NCBI GenBank assembly: GCA_004519485.1
Contig: CP038114.1
Location: 248,001-312,000 of the forward strand
Direction: 5' to 3'
DNA: 64,000 nucleotides
Source: Nannochloropsis oceanica
Taxonomy: Eukaryota > Sar > Eustigmatophyceae > Eustigmatales > Monodopsidaceae
Made by a program: the position numbers and the translations under genes. The notes below the pieces were generated by a model. It was not told the origin of the DNA and ran no database searches. It saw only the letters and a list, made by a program, of their open reading frames with translations. This document shows positions 12,808 to 23,084 of this stretch, piece after piece; the first letter of the stretch is position 1; every line of letters begins with the position of its first letter.

Positions 12808-13403
12808 CAACAACAGCAGACATACAAGGATAACTCCTCTGCTAGTGCTACTGCTGTTGCTCAAGGTGGTCCTGCGGTTAGCGGGGTGGGAGGGATGCCT
12901 CTTCCTGGCTCGGCGGCTCCCACAACAGTGGTAAAAGCGGAAGTCAAGTCGGCGTTTCAGGCTATGGCGCTAGCGTTCAGGTACAACGCCCAACTGGCTG
13001 CAGCTGTCTCTATTTTAGAAGACCCTACGGTGACCGTTGACCTTGGGGAGGTCCGCGGAATTTTCCCTGACTTACTGGAGCTGAAGCCGGGAGGGATGAA
13101 AGCCAGCCCGACGACGGTCGCTTCCGCCCTGGATTTGGATGCGGAATATGAAATAACGCGGTTGGAGAAGCAGCTCCGTGCAGCGTTAGCGGCGGGGGGG
13201 GGGCTGGAACAACAGGCCGTGGTGGCAAAATTGAGGAGGCAATTGGCGTTGTATGCGCCGGATTTCCAGGAGCTCAGTGTTGGAGGCAGGATGGGTGGAA
13301 TGGAGGATTTGCGTTTGCTTGAATCGGCGGCACCCTCATTTTATGCGCAAGCGGCTGAAGGAGGGGTGCAGCCGCATGAGCAGCAACCGCAGCAGCAGCA
13401 ACC

Positions 13404-13458
<55 letters not shown>

Positions 13459-13569
13459 CAACAGCAGCAGCAGCAGCAGCACCAGCAGAGGCGGGGTAGT
13501 AATAATAAGACTTCTATGGCCCCTCCATTTATTCCTCCTCCGCCCGCGGACCTGATTGATTCTCCATGA
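10765..13569 (+). CDS. Threonine aldolase fused to a BFN (DUF151)/UVR-like region
   Basis: One uninterrupted frame, 934 residues from Met at 10765 (an in-frame Met at 10720 would add 15 residues ahead of the signal). A signal peptide (MASRGLHLLAVLALLVCEVV) plus a Pro/Arg/Ser stretch suggests ER or plastid import. Residues about 90-450 are a PLP-dependent L-threonine aldolase (threonine or allo-threonine to glycine and acetaldehyde): FRSDTVTQP, DDVYREDPT, HLDGSRIWNA, and the PLP lysine Lys302 in VSKGLGAPAG. An Ala-rich linker follows, then about 525-645 and 728-765 resemble the two halves of a bifunctional-nuclease BFN/DUF151 domain (VVLEHLSV..., MALAFRYNA), interrupted by a Gln-rich insert. 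A short charged helix (EITRLEKQLRAAL) resembles a UVR motif, which often follows BFN. The tail is poly-Gln. The aldolase call is strong; the BFN/UVR call is moderate. Confidence 0.85.
13381..13490 (+). repeat. CAG/CAA triplet tract coding poly-Gln
   Basis: A run of CAG and CAA codons near the 3' end of the aldolase-BFN gene, giving a long Gln run before a short basic tail. Mixed codons at both ends suggest an older tract with a younger pure CAG core. Confidence 0.9.
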
Positions 13570-15615
13570 TTGAGATCAAGCAGAAAAGGACATAGCACAG
13601 CGAACTAGTCGGTAAAGAGATCGTCCTGGACTCCTGGCAAAGGTGGAAGAGAGTCGGTGTAGAGAAAGTGGTATTAAGGCAGCCGATGGGAGGCATTCAA
13701 AGGCATGTCCTTCGTTACTGCCCTCCATTTCCCCCTCTCTCGTCCTCTTTCTCTCTTTGTTTCTCTCTCCACCACTATGTTGCAAAGACAGAGTATTGAC
13801 TTTCGCCGCAAGTGTGTAAGTGCTCTTTGCTCATTGCTGACTTCCCCCCATTTCCCTCCTCCTGTCCCTACCACCATCTCCTCCCTGTCGTCCTCCTTTC
13901 CTCCCTTTTTTATATCGTGCTGGTGAGAGGCTGACAGATCTGCATGAGTGGAGGAAATCCGCCAAATTCCATGAAAGAATTCAGTGACGATGACTTAGTT
14001 GAAGATAAAGGTGATGGTGATGACGAGCAGAAGATAAGCTAAGGACGAAGAGGGGAGAGAATGTGAAGGTCGGTCTCTCTCTCTATATATACAAATATAT
14101 AATTAGAAACCATCTGGCGAGGTGTATGAGTATTTTTGTGTCTGGTATATGTGTGTGGCGTGAGACGGTTTGAAGAAAAAAGAGAAATACAACGGCTTGA
14201 TAAGGTTTGTGTGTGTTGGAATGGGAATGGGCGAGAGGGGGATGATATGTGCGCCTGGCTGGCTGTATTTGCCTGGGCTCTCAAATGTCTTGTCCTGAAG
14301 ATGGAAAAAATGAAGCATGCAAAAACGAAATTGTTAGCCAAATTTGCGTATGTCCGTGCATTTTTGAGTGAGCGTGTGTGAAAGAGTATGAAATGGTGTG
14401 GGAGGAAAGGAAAGAATAAGAGAGAGAGGAATAGAAAGAGACGGAAAGGACTTTGAAAAGACTTGACATATTCGACAAGAATAGAAATCCGCAGAGTTAC
14501 ATCACCGCCGAAAGGGAAGGCTCGGGGTAGGGATGCGATACGGGAGAGTGGAGAACAAAAAGAGAAACATTACCTGCGGAAAGAGAAGGGGAGGAAGAGG
14601 AAGGTGAGGATAGGTTTTTGTATATTTTTAACGAAGCATTTTTTTTGTTTTCAGATTTTTTAATATCATTATTTAGTTCATTTTTGTTCTCATTGCTTTT
14701 AAGTTTTTGGTGGCATTTTAATTTGTGATGACTGTTTCGATTGCTAATTTATTTTCATGACTACTGATTAGAATCATAATATTGATGACACTTCCAGTAC
14801 CAATACTAATTACAAGAATAGGAGACGGCTGCTCCTGCTGGTACTGCTAGTACTGCTGGTGCTGCTGGTGCTGCTGGTGCTCGCGTCGGCTCAGGTCTGC
14901 AAGGCACTGCAAAGCCACGACGGCATCAGAAGGGGAGGGAGGAAGGTTGGAGGAGGGAAGGCAGGACGGGGGAGCATGCTACTGGAACTGCTGCTATTCC
15001 AGCTCATGGTGTGTGTAGAGGTGCTGTTGTTGCTGTTGCTACTGCTGCTAATAAGGAATATGCGTGGAGTGTGTGCTACAGTTGAGGACGAGGGCGACGA
15101 CGGGGGGGATGAGAGGGAATGTGGAGGAAAAGCACCACTATAAAGAGCGAAAGAAAGTGAAGGAGCTAAAGATGCACATTGCAAGAGGAGTGCTGGGGTC
15201 GGTGATTACAAGAGGAGTGCTGCGGTCGGTGCTGTTGATGCTGCTGTTGGGAAAAGTGGTGGTGAAGATGATCGTGTTGGTGGGAAGGAAGAGGAGCGGA
15301 TCCAGCAGCAACAACAGCAGCGGCAGAAGAAGTAACAGCAGCTGCAGAAACAACTACAGCAGCGGCAGCAGCAGCCACAGCAGGAGAAGAAGGAGGAGGA
15401 GGAGATAAAAGTCGATAAGCATGGTACCTTCATTGGTGGGGGTTGAAAGAGGAGAAATAAGGATAAGAGGAAACAGCTGTCGCCGTGGCTGGATGGCGAA
15501 GGGTCAACTGGCGGGCGGGAGTCAGCAAAGGAGGAGGAGAAGGAAGGAAGGAAGGGGGGGGGGGTGCTTACGGGGGTACATCACTGTGATGCGGAAAAGA
15601 TGGTTCTAATTGTCG
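13570..15615. other. Convergent spacer with low-complexity DNA
   Basis: About 2 kb between the aldolase stop and the Zn2Cys6 stop, so both genes end here. 13570-14820 is plain sequence with purine-rich and AT-rich stretches. 14820-15420 is dense in CTG/GCT and GGA triplets and reads as Leu-, Ser- or Gln-rich peptides in several frames, with no domain in any. A near-perfect 27-base direct repeat occupies 15182-15208 and 15209-15235. I see no supported gene. Confidence 0.5.
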
Positions 15616-17867
15616 TTATGGTGGTGGTGGTGGTGGTAACGGCTGTTGTTGTTGCTGCTGTTGCTGTTGTTGTTGCGGTTGCTGTTGCTGTTGCTGTTGC
15701 GGTTGCGGTCGACAAGGGACAGGAAGCTGTGGAAAGCGCATCACTTGCGCCACGTAATGCGGTGGGCCCCCTCCTCCTGATCCAGCTGCTTCTGCTGCTG
15801 CTGCAACTTCTCCTCCTCCTCCTCCTCCTCTCCCTGCCCCTGGTAAAGCAGAAAGAGAGTTATCACGCGCCCACTTTGCATGAAACATTTCTCGACCACT
15901 CAAATACGAAACACTTAGTTTAGGGCCTGGTCGTTTCCGCTGAGAGTAGTGACATGTGATGCTTCTCTTCTCACAGTTGCTACAAGAGGGCTTGTGCCCA
16001 TCACACCTGATCTTGGTGCTCGTACAGAAGTCACAGCTCTTCCGAAAGGCCTTGCTGTGGTTAGTGCTGCTGGTGCTACTGTCGCTGTCATGGATTCCAG
16101 TCATTCCTCCCTCGTTTAGTGCCCTTCCTGCTGGCGGCAGTTGTAGGCACGAGGCTGCCATCGTTGGAAGAGGAGGAGGAGGAGCAGCAGCAGCAGCAGA
16201 AGTTACCGCAGCAGCAGCAGCAGGAAGAGGAGGGCAAGCAACGTTGAAAGGTCTAGCAGTCATCAAACATTTCTCACTTCCTACATATCCTCCTTCTACT
16301 TCACCCTGACAGCGGTAGTGGTGGTGTTGCAGATGGTACTGCTGCTGCTGGTACTGCTGTTGCTGATCATCAAGGTCGGGTCCACGTGCCCGTTTCCGAC
16401 ACTCGGCGCTCTCAACACCATTGGTTGTGCCCCGGCTGCCGCTGCTACTGCGACAAATTTCCAGACTCTTAATGCTCATATCGATTCCCCCCTGCCTGCC
16501 TAAAGGATTACTGTCTCCTTGATGCTGCTGCTGCTGCCCCGGCTGCTGTTGCTGGATCTGCTGCTGATGCTGCTGCAGATACTGCTGCTGAGGTGGTTGT
16601 TGTTGTTGCTGCTGCTGTTGGTATTGTTGTAGCTGCTGCTGCTGCTGCTGCCACAGCTGGGGTTGAGCAAGAATATGCCGTGGTCTTACAAATATTCCAT
16701 CTCCTCCTCCTCCTCCTCCTCCTCCTCCTCCTCCTCCTCCTCCTCCTCCTCCTCCTCCTCCTCCTCCTCTTCCTCCTCCTCCTCTTCCTTCCCCATACAG
16801 GCAAGGTGCACTGATCCGTATTGGCGGACCATCATCAGCAATAGAAAGCCCTGGCAATGCATACCCATCCCTCCCCCTTTCCTCTCCCCTGCGAGGCAGC
16901 GTTTCCATGAAGTGTCTCAGATAACTGTTTTCTGCCTCGTATTTCTCGAGCATGCTGCTGAGGTCTTTGATCCTAGCTTTCGCCTGTTTCAACATCTCTT
17001 TCAATTCCTGGTTGCTGGCACTGATGTCTATATCTTGTTGCTCTTGTTGCTGCTTTAGATGGTACCGCTGCTGGAGCTGCTGCAAATGGTGATGATCATG
17101 ATTAAATTGCCGGTCCCCATCCTGCCAGTGATGGTTGTGGTGATGGTGATGCAGGTGATGATGTTGCCGATGAGCGACTTGAAGCTGCTGCTGTTGCTGT
17201 CCCCCTCCAGCAACTGCGATCCCCTCCTCTTTCCTCTGTGTCACAGGCAAGCGCGCGTGGCCATCATCGCTACCTAATATTGCCCTAGGCCAGACTATGG
17301 ATTGTCCCCTTCCTACCGCAGCCATTGCTCCTTGAGCCGTCGGTAAACTGGCTTGCAACTGTTGCTGTTTTGTCTCACCATGTGAACTGGGATTGATTAG
17401 AGGTTCACGAGATGCGTGTCCTGTGGTGTTTGGACGGGGTCGGGGAGGTGGAGGTAGGAGAGTGAGGGGTGTATTCGTTTTCTCCGACGGCATCTGCAGG
17501 GAATAAGATGGAAGGGGCAACTACAAGGCCGTAACTTAGTCATCTCTTGATATCTGAGATAATTAAGAAGGCGGCCGCACTTACTTTGGTTGCTCCCCAT
17601 GCCCGGTCCTCTTCTAGTCAGATCTGTCGACGGAGCTCCTCGCTCTCGCTTCAAGCTGTTGCCGGTTATTGATGCCGTGGCCTTCCCTTGCCCGGTGCCC
17701 TGCCCTGCCACATTCCATTCAGATGCCAGTAGTTGGGCCGCCATGCTCAAGTCACTTGTAGTCTCATCCATCCTAGGCTCAGAGTGAGGGGTGCGCCGCA
17801 CTGCTAATGAAGGCGAACTGGTGCTGCAGTTAATGCGGTTGTTGGCCGACTCTGACTTGGTCACCAT
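15616..17867 (-). CDS. Zn2Cys6 (Gal4-type) transcription factor with coiled coil
   Basis: The main exon ends at 15616 and is open up to 17520. It encodes a binuclear zinc cluster with C-x2-C-x6-C-x6-C-x2-C-x6-C spacing (CDFCTSTKIRC ... CSNCEKRSITC) at about residues 495-525 of that frame, followed by a basic stretch (QRKRPGPK). This type binds DNA. A leucine-rich coiled coil (about 165-205) lies on the N-terminal side of the cluster, the reverse of the usual fungal order. The rest is Gln-, Gly- and Pro-rich. An upstream frame from Met at 17867 to a GTAAGT donor at 17584 looks like a first exon, but it ends in phase 1 and the nearby acceptors (17521, 17494) give phase 0. So either the protein starts at Met 17493, or a further small exon or another splice is used. 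Zn2Cys6 regulators are known in Nannochloropsis, including one tied to lipid control; identity with that gene is not shown. Confidence 0.8.
16690..16795 (-). repeat. (CTC/GAG)n tract coding poly-Gly
   Basis: About 100 bases of CTC triplets on the plus strand, read on the minus strand as GGA/GGG glycine codons inside the Zn2Cys6 protein, interrupted near one end by Arg codons. Confidence 0.9.
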
Positions 17868-19029
17868 GCTTGGTCCCGACGGCGTACGGATATTATCCGC
17901 CTAAGCACCATCCGCGACAACTTTACTTACGCTGTCTGCTCCTTCATTTTGTGTGACAGAACGACCGTGTGAGGAAGTATTAAATGTATAAATTGTATAA
18001 GGCCGAGCAACCCCGAAAAAATGTTGATTGGTAAGTTTCCTTGAGCACAACAAACCCCGACGGTTGCGCCAGACACCACACGCCGCTCGCCGCATAAAAT
18101 ACTCTATGCAGATTCCTTCAAGTGTCTACGACCTGAGCCCCCCTGCCTATGGGCGTGTGATACTCTGCACAGTACGCTGTCGCCCTGCTTCGAAACTCAC
18201 CATGAAATTCATTTGTTCCCCGTGAGGGAGCGCACAAAACATGTCCCAAAGTCTTCCTCTTGAGCTCATACATGATGTTTAAAGTGCAAAGTGCAATAAC
18301 CCCTTTCAATCAAGTCACTCGACCCCATCTTCAGCAGTATGAAGCATACGGAGCAGCAACTATAGCCGGGCAAGATAAAGCATGCGGTCCTGAAACGAAC
18401 GCCGGGGAATACGGTCATTTTTTTTAATTATTATGACAACTCCTTCGAGTCCGAGTCCCGACCAGTCCATGACCGGGACGTCGCGGAGGGTGGTCTGAAC
18501 GGGCCCGAGCTTTGGCGAATGCATTCGACAACAGAGGCGTATGCACTCGGGTTTCAACTACGGGCAAGAGATTATTACGTGAATATAGCAAAGTAGAGAA
18601 ATAGAAAAAGATTGACTTGGGACGCGTGCTGGCATGAGCTCATCCCGAAGAAGAAAGCGCATCACCTCCCCCCATTAGTCGATAGTAGCAACCGCCCCAT
18701 ATTTACTAGACCCACTGATTCATCTCAGGCTTAATTTTACGAGCAGATTCTGATACGAAATTTCACATTTGTCGAAGTCTAACTCCAGATGCCTGTAGAG
18801 GTTAATATCGCAAAGCGCCTGCACATGGGCCATCCTGGCCTTCCCAGGGCTGTCCAATTTAACAATCAATCACACAAGGGGGAGCACATTTTTAAAATCA
18901 TAGTCTCCTCCGATATGTATTTAGAAAATTGTCCATTTAGCTCTTCAAGCCTTTCTTTCTTTCACAGCAGTTGGCCAGTTTTCATTTCACTTCTATTTCC
19001 ACCACTTGAATCTCATCCCCAATCGGCTG
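17868..19029. other. Spacer upstream of the Zn2Cys6 gene
   Basis: About 1.15 kb between the Zn2Cys6 5' end and the stop of the kinase-phosphatase gene. Composition is ordinary and slightly AT-richer than the genes. It should hold the Zn2Cys6 promoter and possibly an untranslated exon. No coding signal. Confidence 0.45.
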
Positions 19030-21896
19030 TTACTCCTCTCCCTCGGGCTTTTGTGGCCCGCCAAGCATCGCCTGGAGCTCCCCCAGAGATTCAATGACCG
19101 TATGCACATACCCACTCCGGAGCGTATCGAGCGTGTGGGATGCACCGATATGAATTAGGCAGGACTTCATGCCTGCCATATGTGCCCATTGACAGTCCTC
19201 TGTGTTGGCGGGAGAGGGGAGTGAGGAATAGGGAAGAAGGGAAGAAAGTGGATGAGGTATTGGTCGCCCGCAAATTATCGATGAGGGGAAGTGGAGCACT
19301 TTCAAGAACACAAATGAATGGACGTCTCCCGAAAAGCCTAGTTTGACGGTCCTTTTCCCTCGCCCCTTGTTCCCTTGCCCCCTCGTTCCCTCGCACCCTT
19401 CCTCCCTCACACGTACCAAGACTGTCTCCTACTACAAGGATTGAGGACGGAGCTAAGCCCCACAGCTCGCTCACCGCCAAAAGCTTATCCACGTCCACCG
19501 CACTCTTGAACACCCGGGTCAAGATGGGATGAAATGATCCAGACGAGGCCAAGGACGAGGAGGAAGAAAAGGGGGAGGGCGTGAGGGCGGGATTGAGGGA
19601 AAGATCATGCATAGAGGAGGAGATTGTGGATGGGTGGAAATTACACAGCTCTACAAGTTTCTCCACACACTTGGCGTTGTTTCTTGTGGCCAGGGCGACT
19701 TGCATCCCTCTCTCCTCCCTCAGCCAAGCCACCACCTCCTCTGCCCCTTCCTGCAGCTGGACATCGATGAAACCCCGCATTTCCTCTTCCTCCACCACGG
19801 CCAAGGCAGCTTCCCTCTCGGCCGCTGATCGCATGCCTTCAATGAAGCTAAGTATATCCTCGGCGTCGGGGATGTTTAACCGCGCATGGATGCGCTTGAA
19901 ATCAATCTGACCTGGTCGGGTGAGCGTGCCGTCCCTGAGGCAGAAAGCAAAGTGAGAGAGGGGAGGTACACGCATGTTTGAGTGATGAGGCACGTGGAAG
20001 TCAAAAGAAACTAGACGCTTACATGTCGAAAATGACGCCGCGAATATCCACAGGCTGAACCAGACGCTCAGCGCGCACCTCCACACGCGGCCTGCCCGAC
20101 AATCCAATGAATTAGTTGCGGAAGATGGTAGCATTTAAATATATATGAAGGCAGCATGTATGAGGTTATTCATTTGTAATGATGCTGGCAAGGCGATTGT
20201 GCTTTACTTCGTAAGCCCCCCTTCCGTCCCTCTTTCCTTCCCTCTTTACCTTTCGATATCCTCCTTGCTCTGTATCAGCCTCAGCTCTGCGCTTTCTCCT
20301 GCCTCGGCCCGCGTCCTCTTTAGCGTCGCCTGCACAGTAGCAATCACATTCTCTAGCACCCCTTCCAGTCGACTTGGAGCATCCCCCGGTGTCAAGTGTA
20401 GCCAGGCCAACAGCAATGCAGCCGTTAGATCCCCCGTGCCTGTGTAGTCACCCGGGATGCGAGGGACGAGGAGGCGGCACATGTCGGGGGAGCGCCAGGA
20501 GATACCATGGCCTGAAAACGAAGAGAGAAGAAGAAGGGGAGGGTGAGGCAGCAGAGATAAGTTATGGGTATGGAGATCAACGGCATCTCTATCCTTCCTT
20601 CGCCACCACTTGCCGCACATAAGCACTTCATGGTGTTGCTTGACACATGATTCTCTTCCGCCTTCTCTGCAAGCACATGCACACACACCCCTCTCTTCCT
20701 TCCTTCCTTCCCTCTCCGACACTCACGTTGACTTCCAACCACATGCAGAGCATCATACCCCCCCTCAAGCGAGGCACTTGTCACCACCACCGTGCGCGGC
20801 CCATGGGCGTGCAACAACAAACACGCCCTTTGCGCGTCGCTCTCATTCTGTATCTTGATTCCCGTCAGCATCTCCGCCTCAAATTGATTTGGCGTCAAAA
20901 CGTCAGCAACTGGCAATACCAATGTCTTGTACATCTCAACCAAGTCTTCAGGAACGTATATTTTCCCCTCGTCGCCTAGAACAGGGTCACATACGTAGAT
21001 TAAGTCCGGATTTTTTTGTTTGAGTTTGAGGGCGATTTGAACGACAGCTTGGAGGAAGGAAGCAGATCCGATGTAGCCGGTCAGAAGATGAGTGTAACAT
21101 GACAGCAGATTGTTCCTTTCGAGGCCGTCGATGAGGGCGAGAAGCTGAGCTCCGTTGAGCACGTCACCGTTGCAGGTGCTATAGCCGGTATGGTTGGAGA
21201 ATTGAACACTATTTACTGGATCAACGTCCAGGCCGAGGAGCTGGAGGGGGAAGACGGCGCTTTTGTTACCAACATAGCTAGGTTTTGTCGTAATGGGTGG
21301 GACAAAAAGGGGTGGGGGGGATGAGAGATGACGCCATCGTTTGGGAACAAGACGAAGAAGCGCGAATGGCCGAGAAAATAAGGAACTAAACAAAGGTGTC
21401 ATCCACGTGGCGAGAAAGGAAGTAAGATGGCTGGGGAAAGGGTAGAGTATCGGGCGGAAGTGGATGACGAGAGGACGTACCCGTGTACAACGTGGGACTG
21501 GATGGACAGGACCCGCGCCTGCGTGGGAGGACTGGCAGGGTTGTCATTCCTTGTGGTAGTGAGCATAGTCGTTGATGTCGTTATTGTCGCTTTTGTGGTG
21601 GGTGAACTCATTGGTCTCTCTGTCCAAGGTGTGTGAGGCCGCCGCTGCTTTTGGTGCTGACGTATGTGTGATGATGGCTGAAGCCAGGAGGTGCTTGTGG
21701 CGGCCCGGAAAAGCTGGGGCGTTTGCCACCTCGTTGCCGTGAAGGAAAGAATGGTTCTGGATAAGGGATGGATTGGTGTGAGATTGGTGTGCGAGAGTAG
21801 ACCGAGGAAGCAGCACGTCAAGAAGAGAGGAAAAACAATTGCGGGGAGGTTGGTCGTCAGCATTACTTCTGTTCCCTCGGCTATTTCTATGCACAA
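19030..21896 (-). CDS. Pyridoxal kinase fused to a HAD-family phosphatase
   Basis: Six exons: 21896-21481, 21277-20727, 20511-20250, 20091-20023, 19934-19417, 19199-19030, all in phase, 661 residues (650 if Met at 21863 is used). Residues about 128-425 are pyridoxal kinase, which makes pyridoxal 5'-phosphate from pyridoxal and ATP: [54 protein letters not shown], and DYTGTGD with catalytic Asp350. The normal kinase tail (IERPRVEVRAERL) runs straight into a HAD domain with FDMDGTLT (Asp432 nucleophile, Asp434), ALATRN, and GDSLEDC. Intron 4 falls inside the Met codon between the two catalytic Asp residues. The HAD part resembles single-domain phosphatases of plants and bacteria; a phosphate ester such as PLP is a natural guess but unproven. 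The N-terminus (VFPLFLTCCFLGLL after Met at 21863) is a possible signal peptide. Only 49 bases separate it from the APC7 stop codon upstream. Confidence 0.87.
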
Positions 21897-21945
21897 TACA
21901 CATTCTCTTTCTTCGACTCAATAGACCACCTCACCCGACATATCC

Positions 21946-23023
21946 TCATCCTCCAACTCTCCCTCTTCCCCCTCCTCCCCCTCCTCTCCCCCTTCCTCCC
22001 CCTGCCCCTCCATCCCCTCCCCCCCCCCCCCCCCCCCTTAACAACCGCTCTAGCCTCTCTAACCCGGCCGCAGCAGGGGCCGAAGCTGGGTTCATCGATA
22101 TAGCCGTATGATAACATGCGAGCGCTTCCGAAAAATTTTCATTCAAACAATAAACCTCCCCTAGCTTCGTATGCAGAAAGTCATGACCACTTCCTTGTAA
22201 GAACCTTTTTAACAAGTCGATACAACTATCGAGTTCCCCTTCGGCTATGTGCATGTCCGCCAGTGCGAGCACCGCATCGACCGTCAAAGGATCGATTGCC
22301 AGAGCTCGTTGAAACGCTCTTTTGGCTTTTTCCCTCCCCTCGGGCAAATGAGCGAGCACACGGCCTACGAGAGTGATGGCCTGCGATGGAGGATGGAAGG
22401 GACAGTGTGTGAAAAGAAAAAGAACTTGACGATAATGAAGACACCATTGCTGCTCTTGTCCCCGTGCTTCGCTTCGCTCATTTCTCCCTTCTGTTGATTG
22501 GGCTTCGACAAGCGAGGGAGGGAGGGAGGGAGGAAGAGAGGGAGGGAGGGAGGGAGGGAGGGAGGGGACGTACCTTGGCGCTCTTCGGCGTGTCCGCGAG
22601 AGCTTCCTTCGCCGCCCCCAGTGCCTCTTTAAAGCGATTTTGCGACAGGTAGGCATCCACCAGTCCCTTGGATGCGTAGATGTCCTTCTTGAGCTGCCCA
22701 GCTTGTAGGAAGGCGCTGGCGGCTGCCTCTGCCCTTCCTAAAGAGAGGAGTAACGTGCCCTTGACGTGGTATCCGAGCACATGGCGAGGTCCCACCTGGA
22801 GACGAAGGGAAGGAGGGGGGGAGGATAGGGAAAACATGGAATAACAAGGGAGTCAGACCGGTGGGGAGGACGAGGAGAGAGAGAGAGAAGTAGGCGATAA
22901 GTGGAGAAGACATGGGGGAAAACCCTCCCTTGAGTGAGATTGAGAGAGAGAGAGAGACATTCAAATAGAGAGAGACTGAGAGAGAAAGGCAGAGAGAGGC
23001 AGAGAGAGAGTAAAAGAGAGATT

Positions 23024-23084
<61 letters not shown>

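Noticed and set aside
15138-15433. Several small frames in the triplet-rich island
   Set aside because: All are repeat translations in different frames and strands; none begins in a convincing context or has a domain.
19091-20134. Stand-alone HAD protein with its own start at 20134
   Set aside because: The extra N-terminus is intron and a wrong frame; the correct frame joins the kinase through exon 4 and restores FDMDGTLT.
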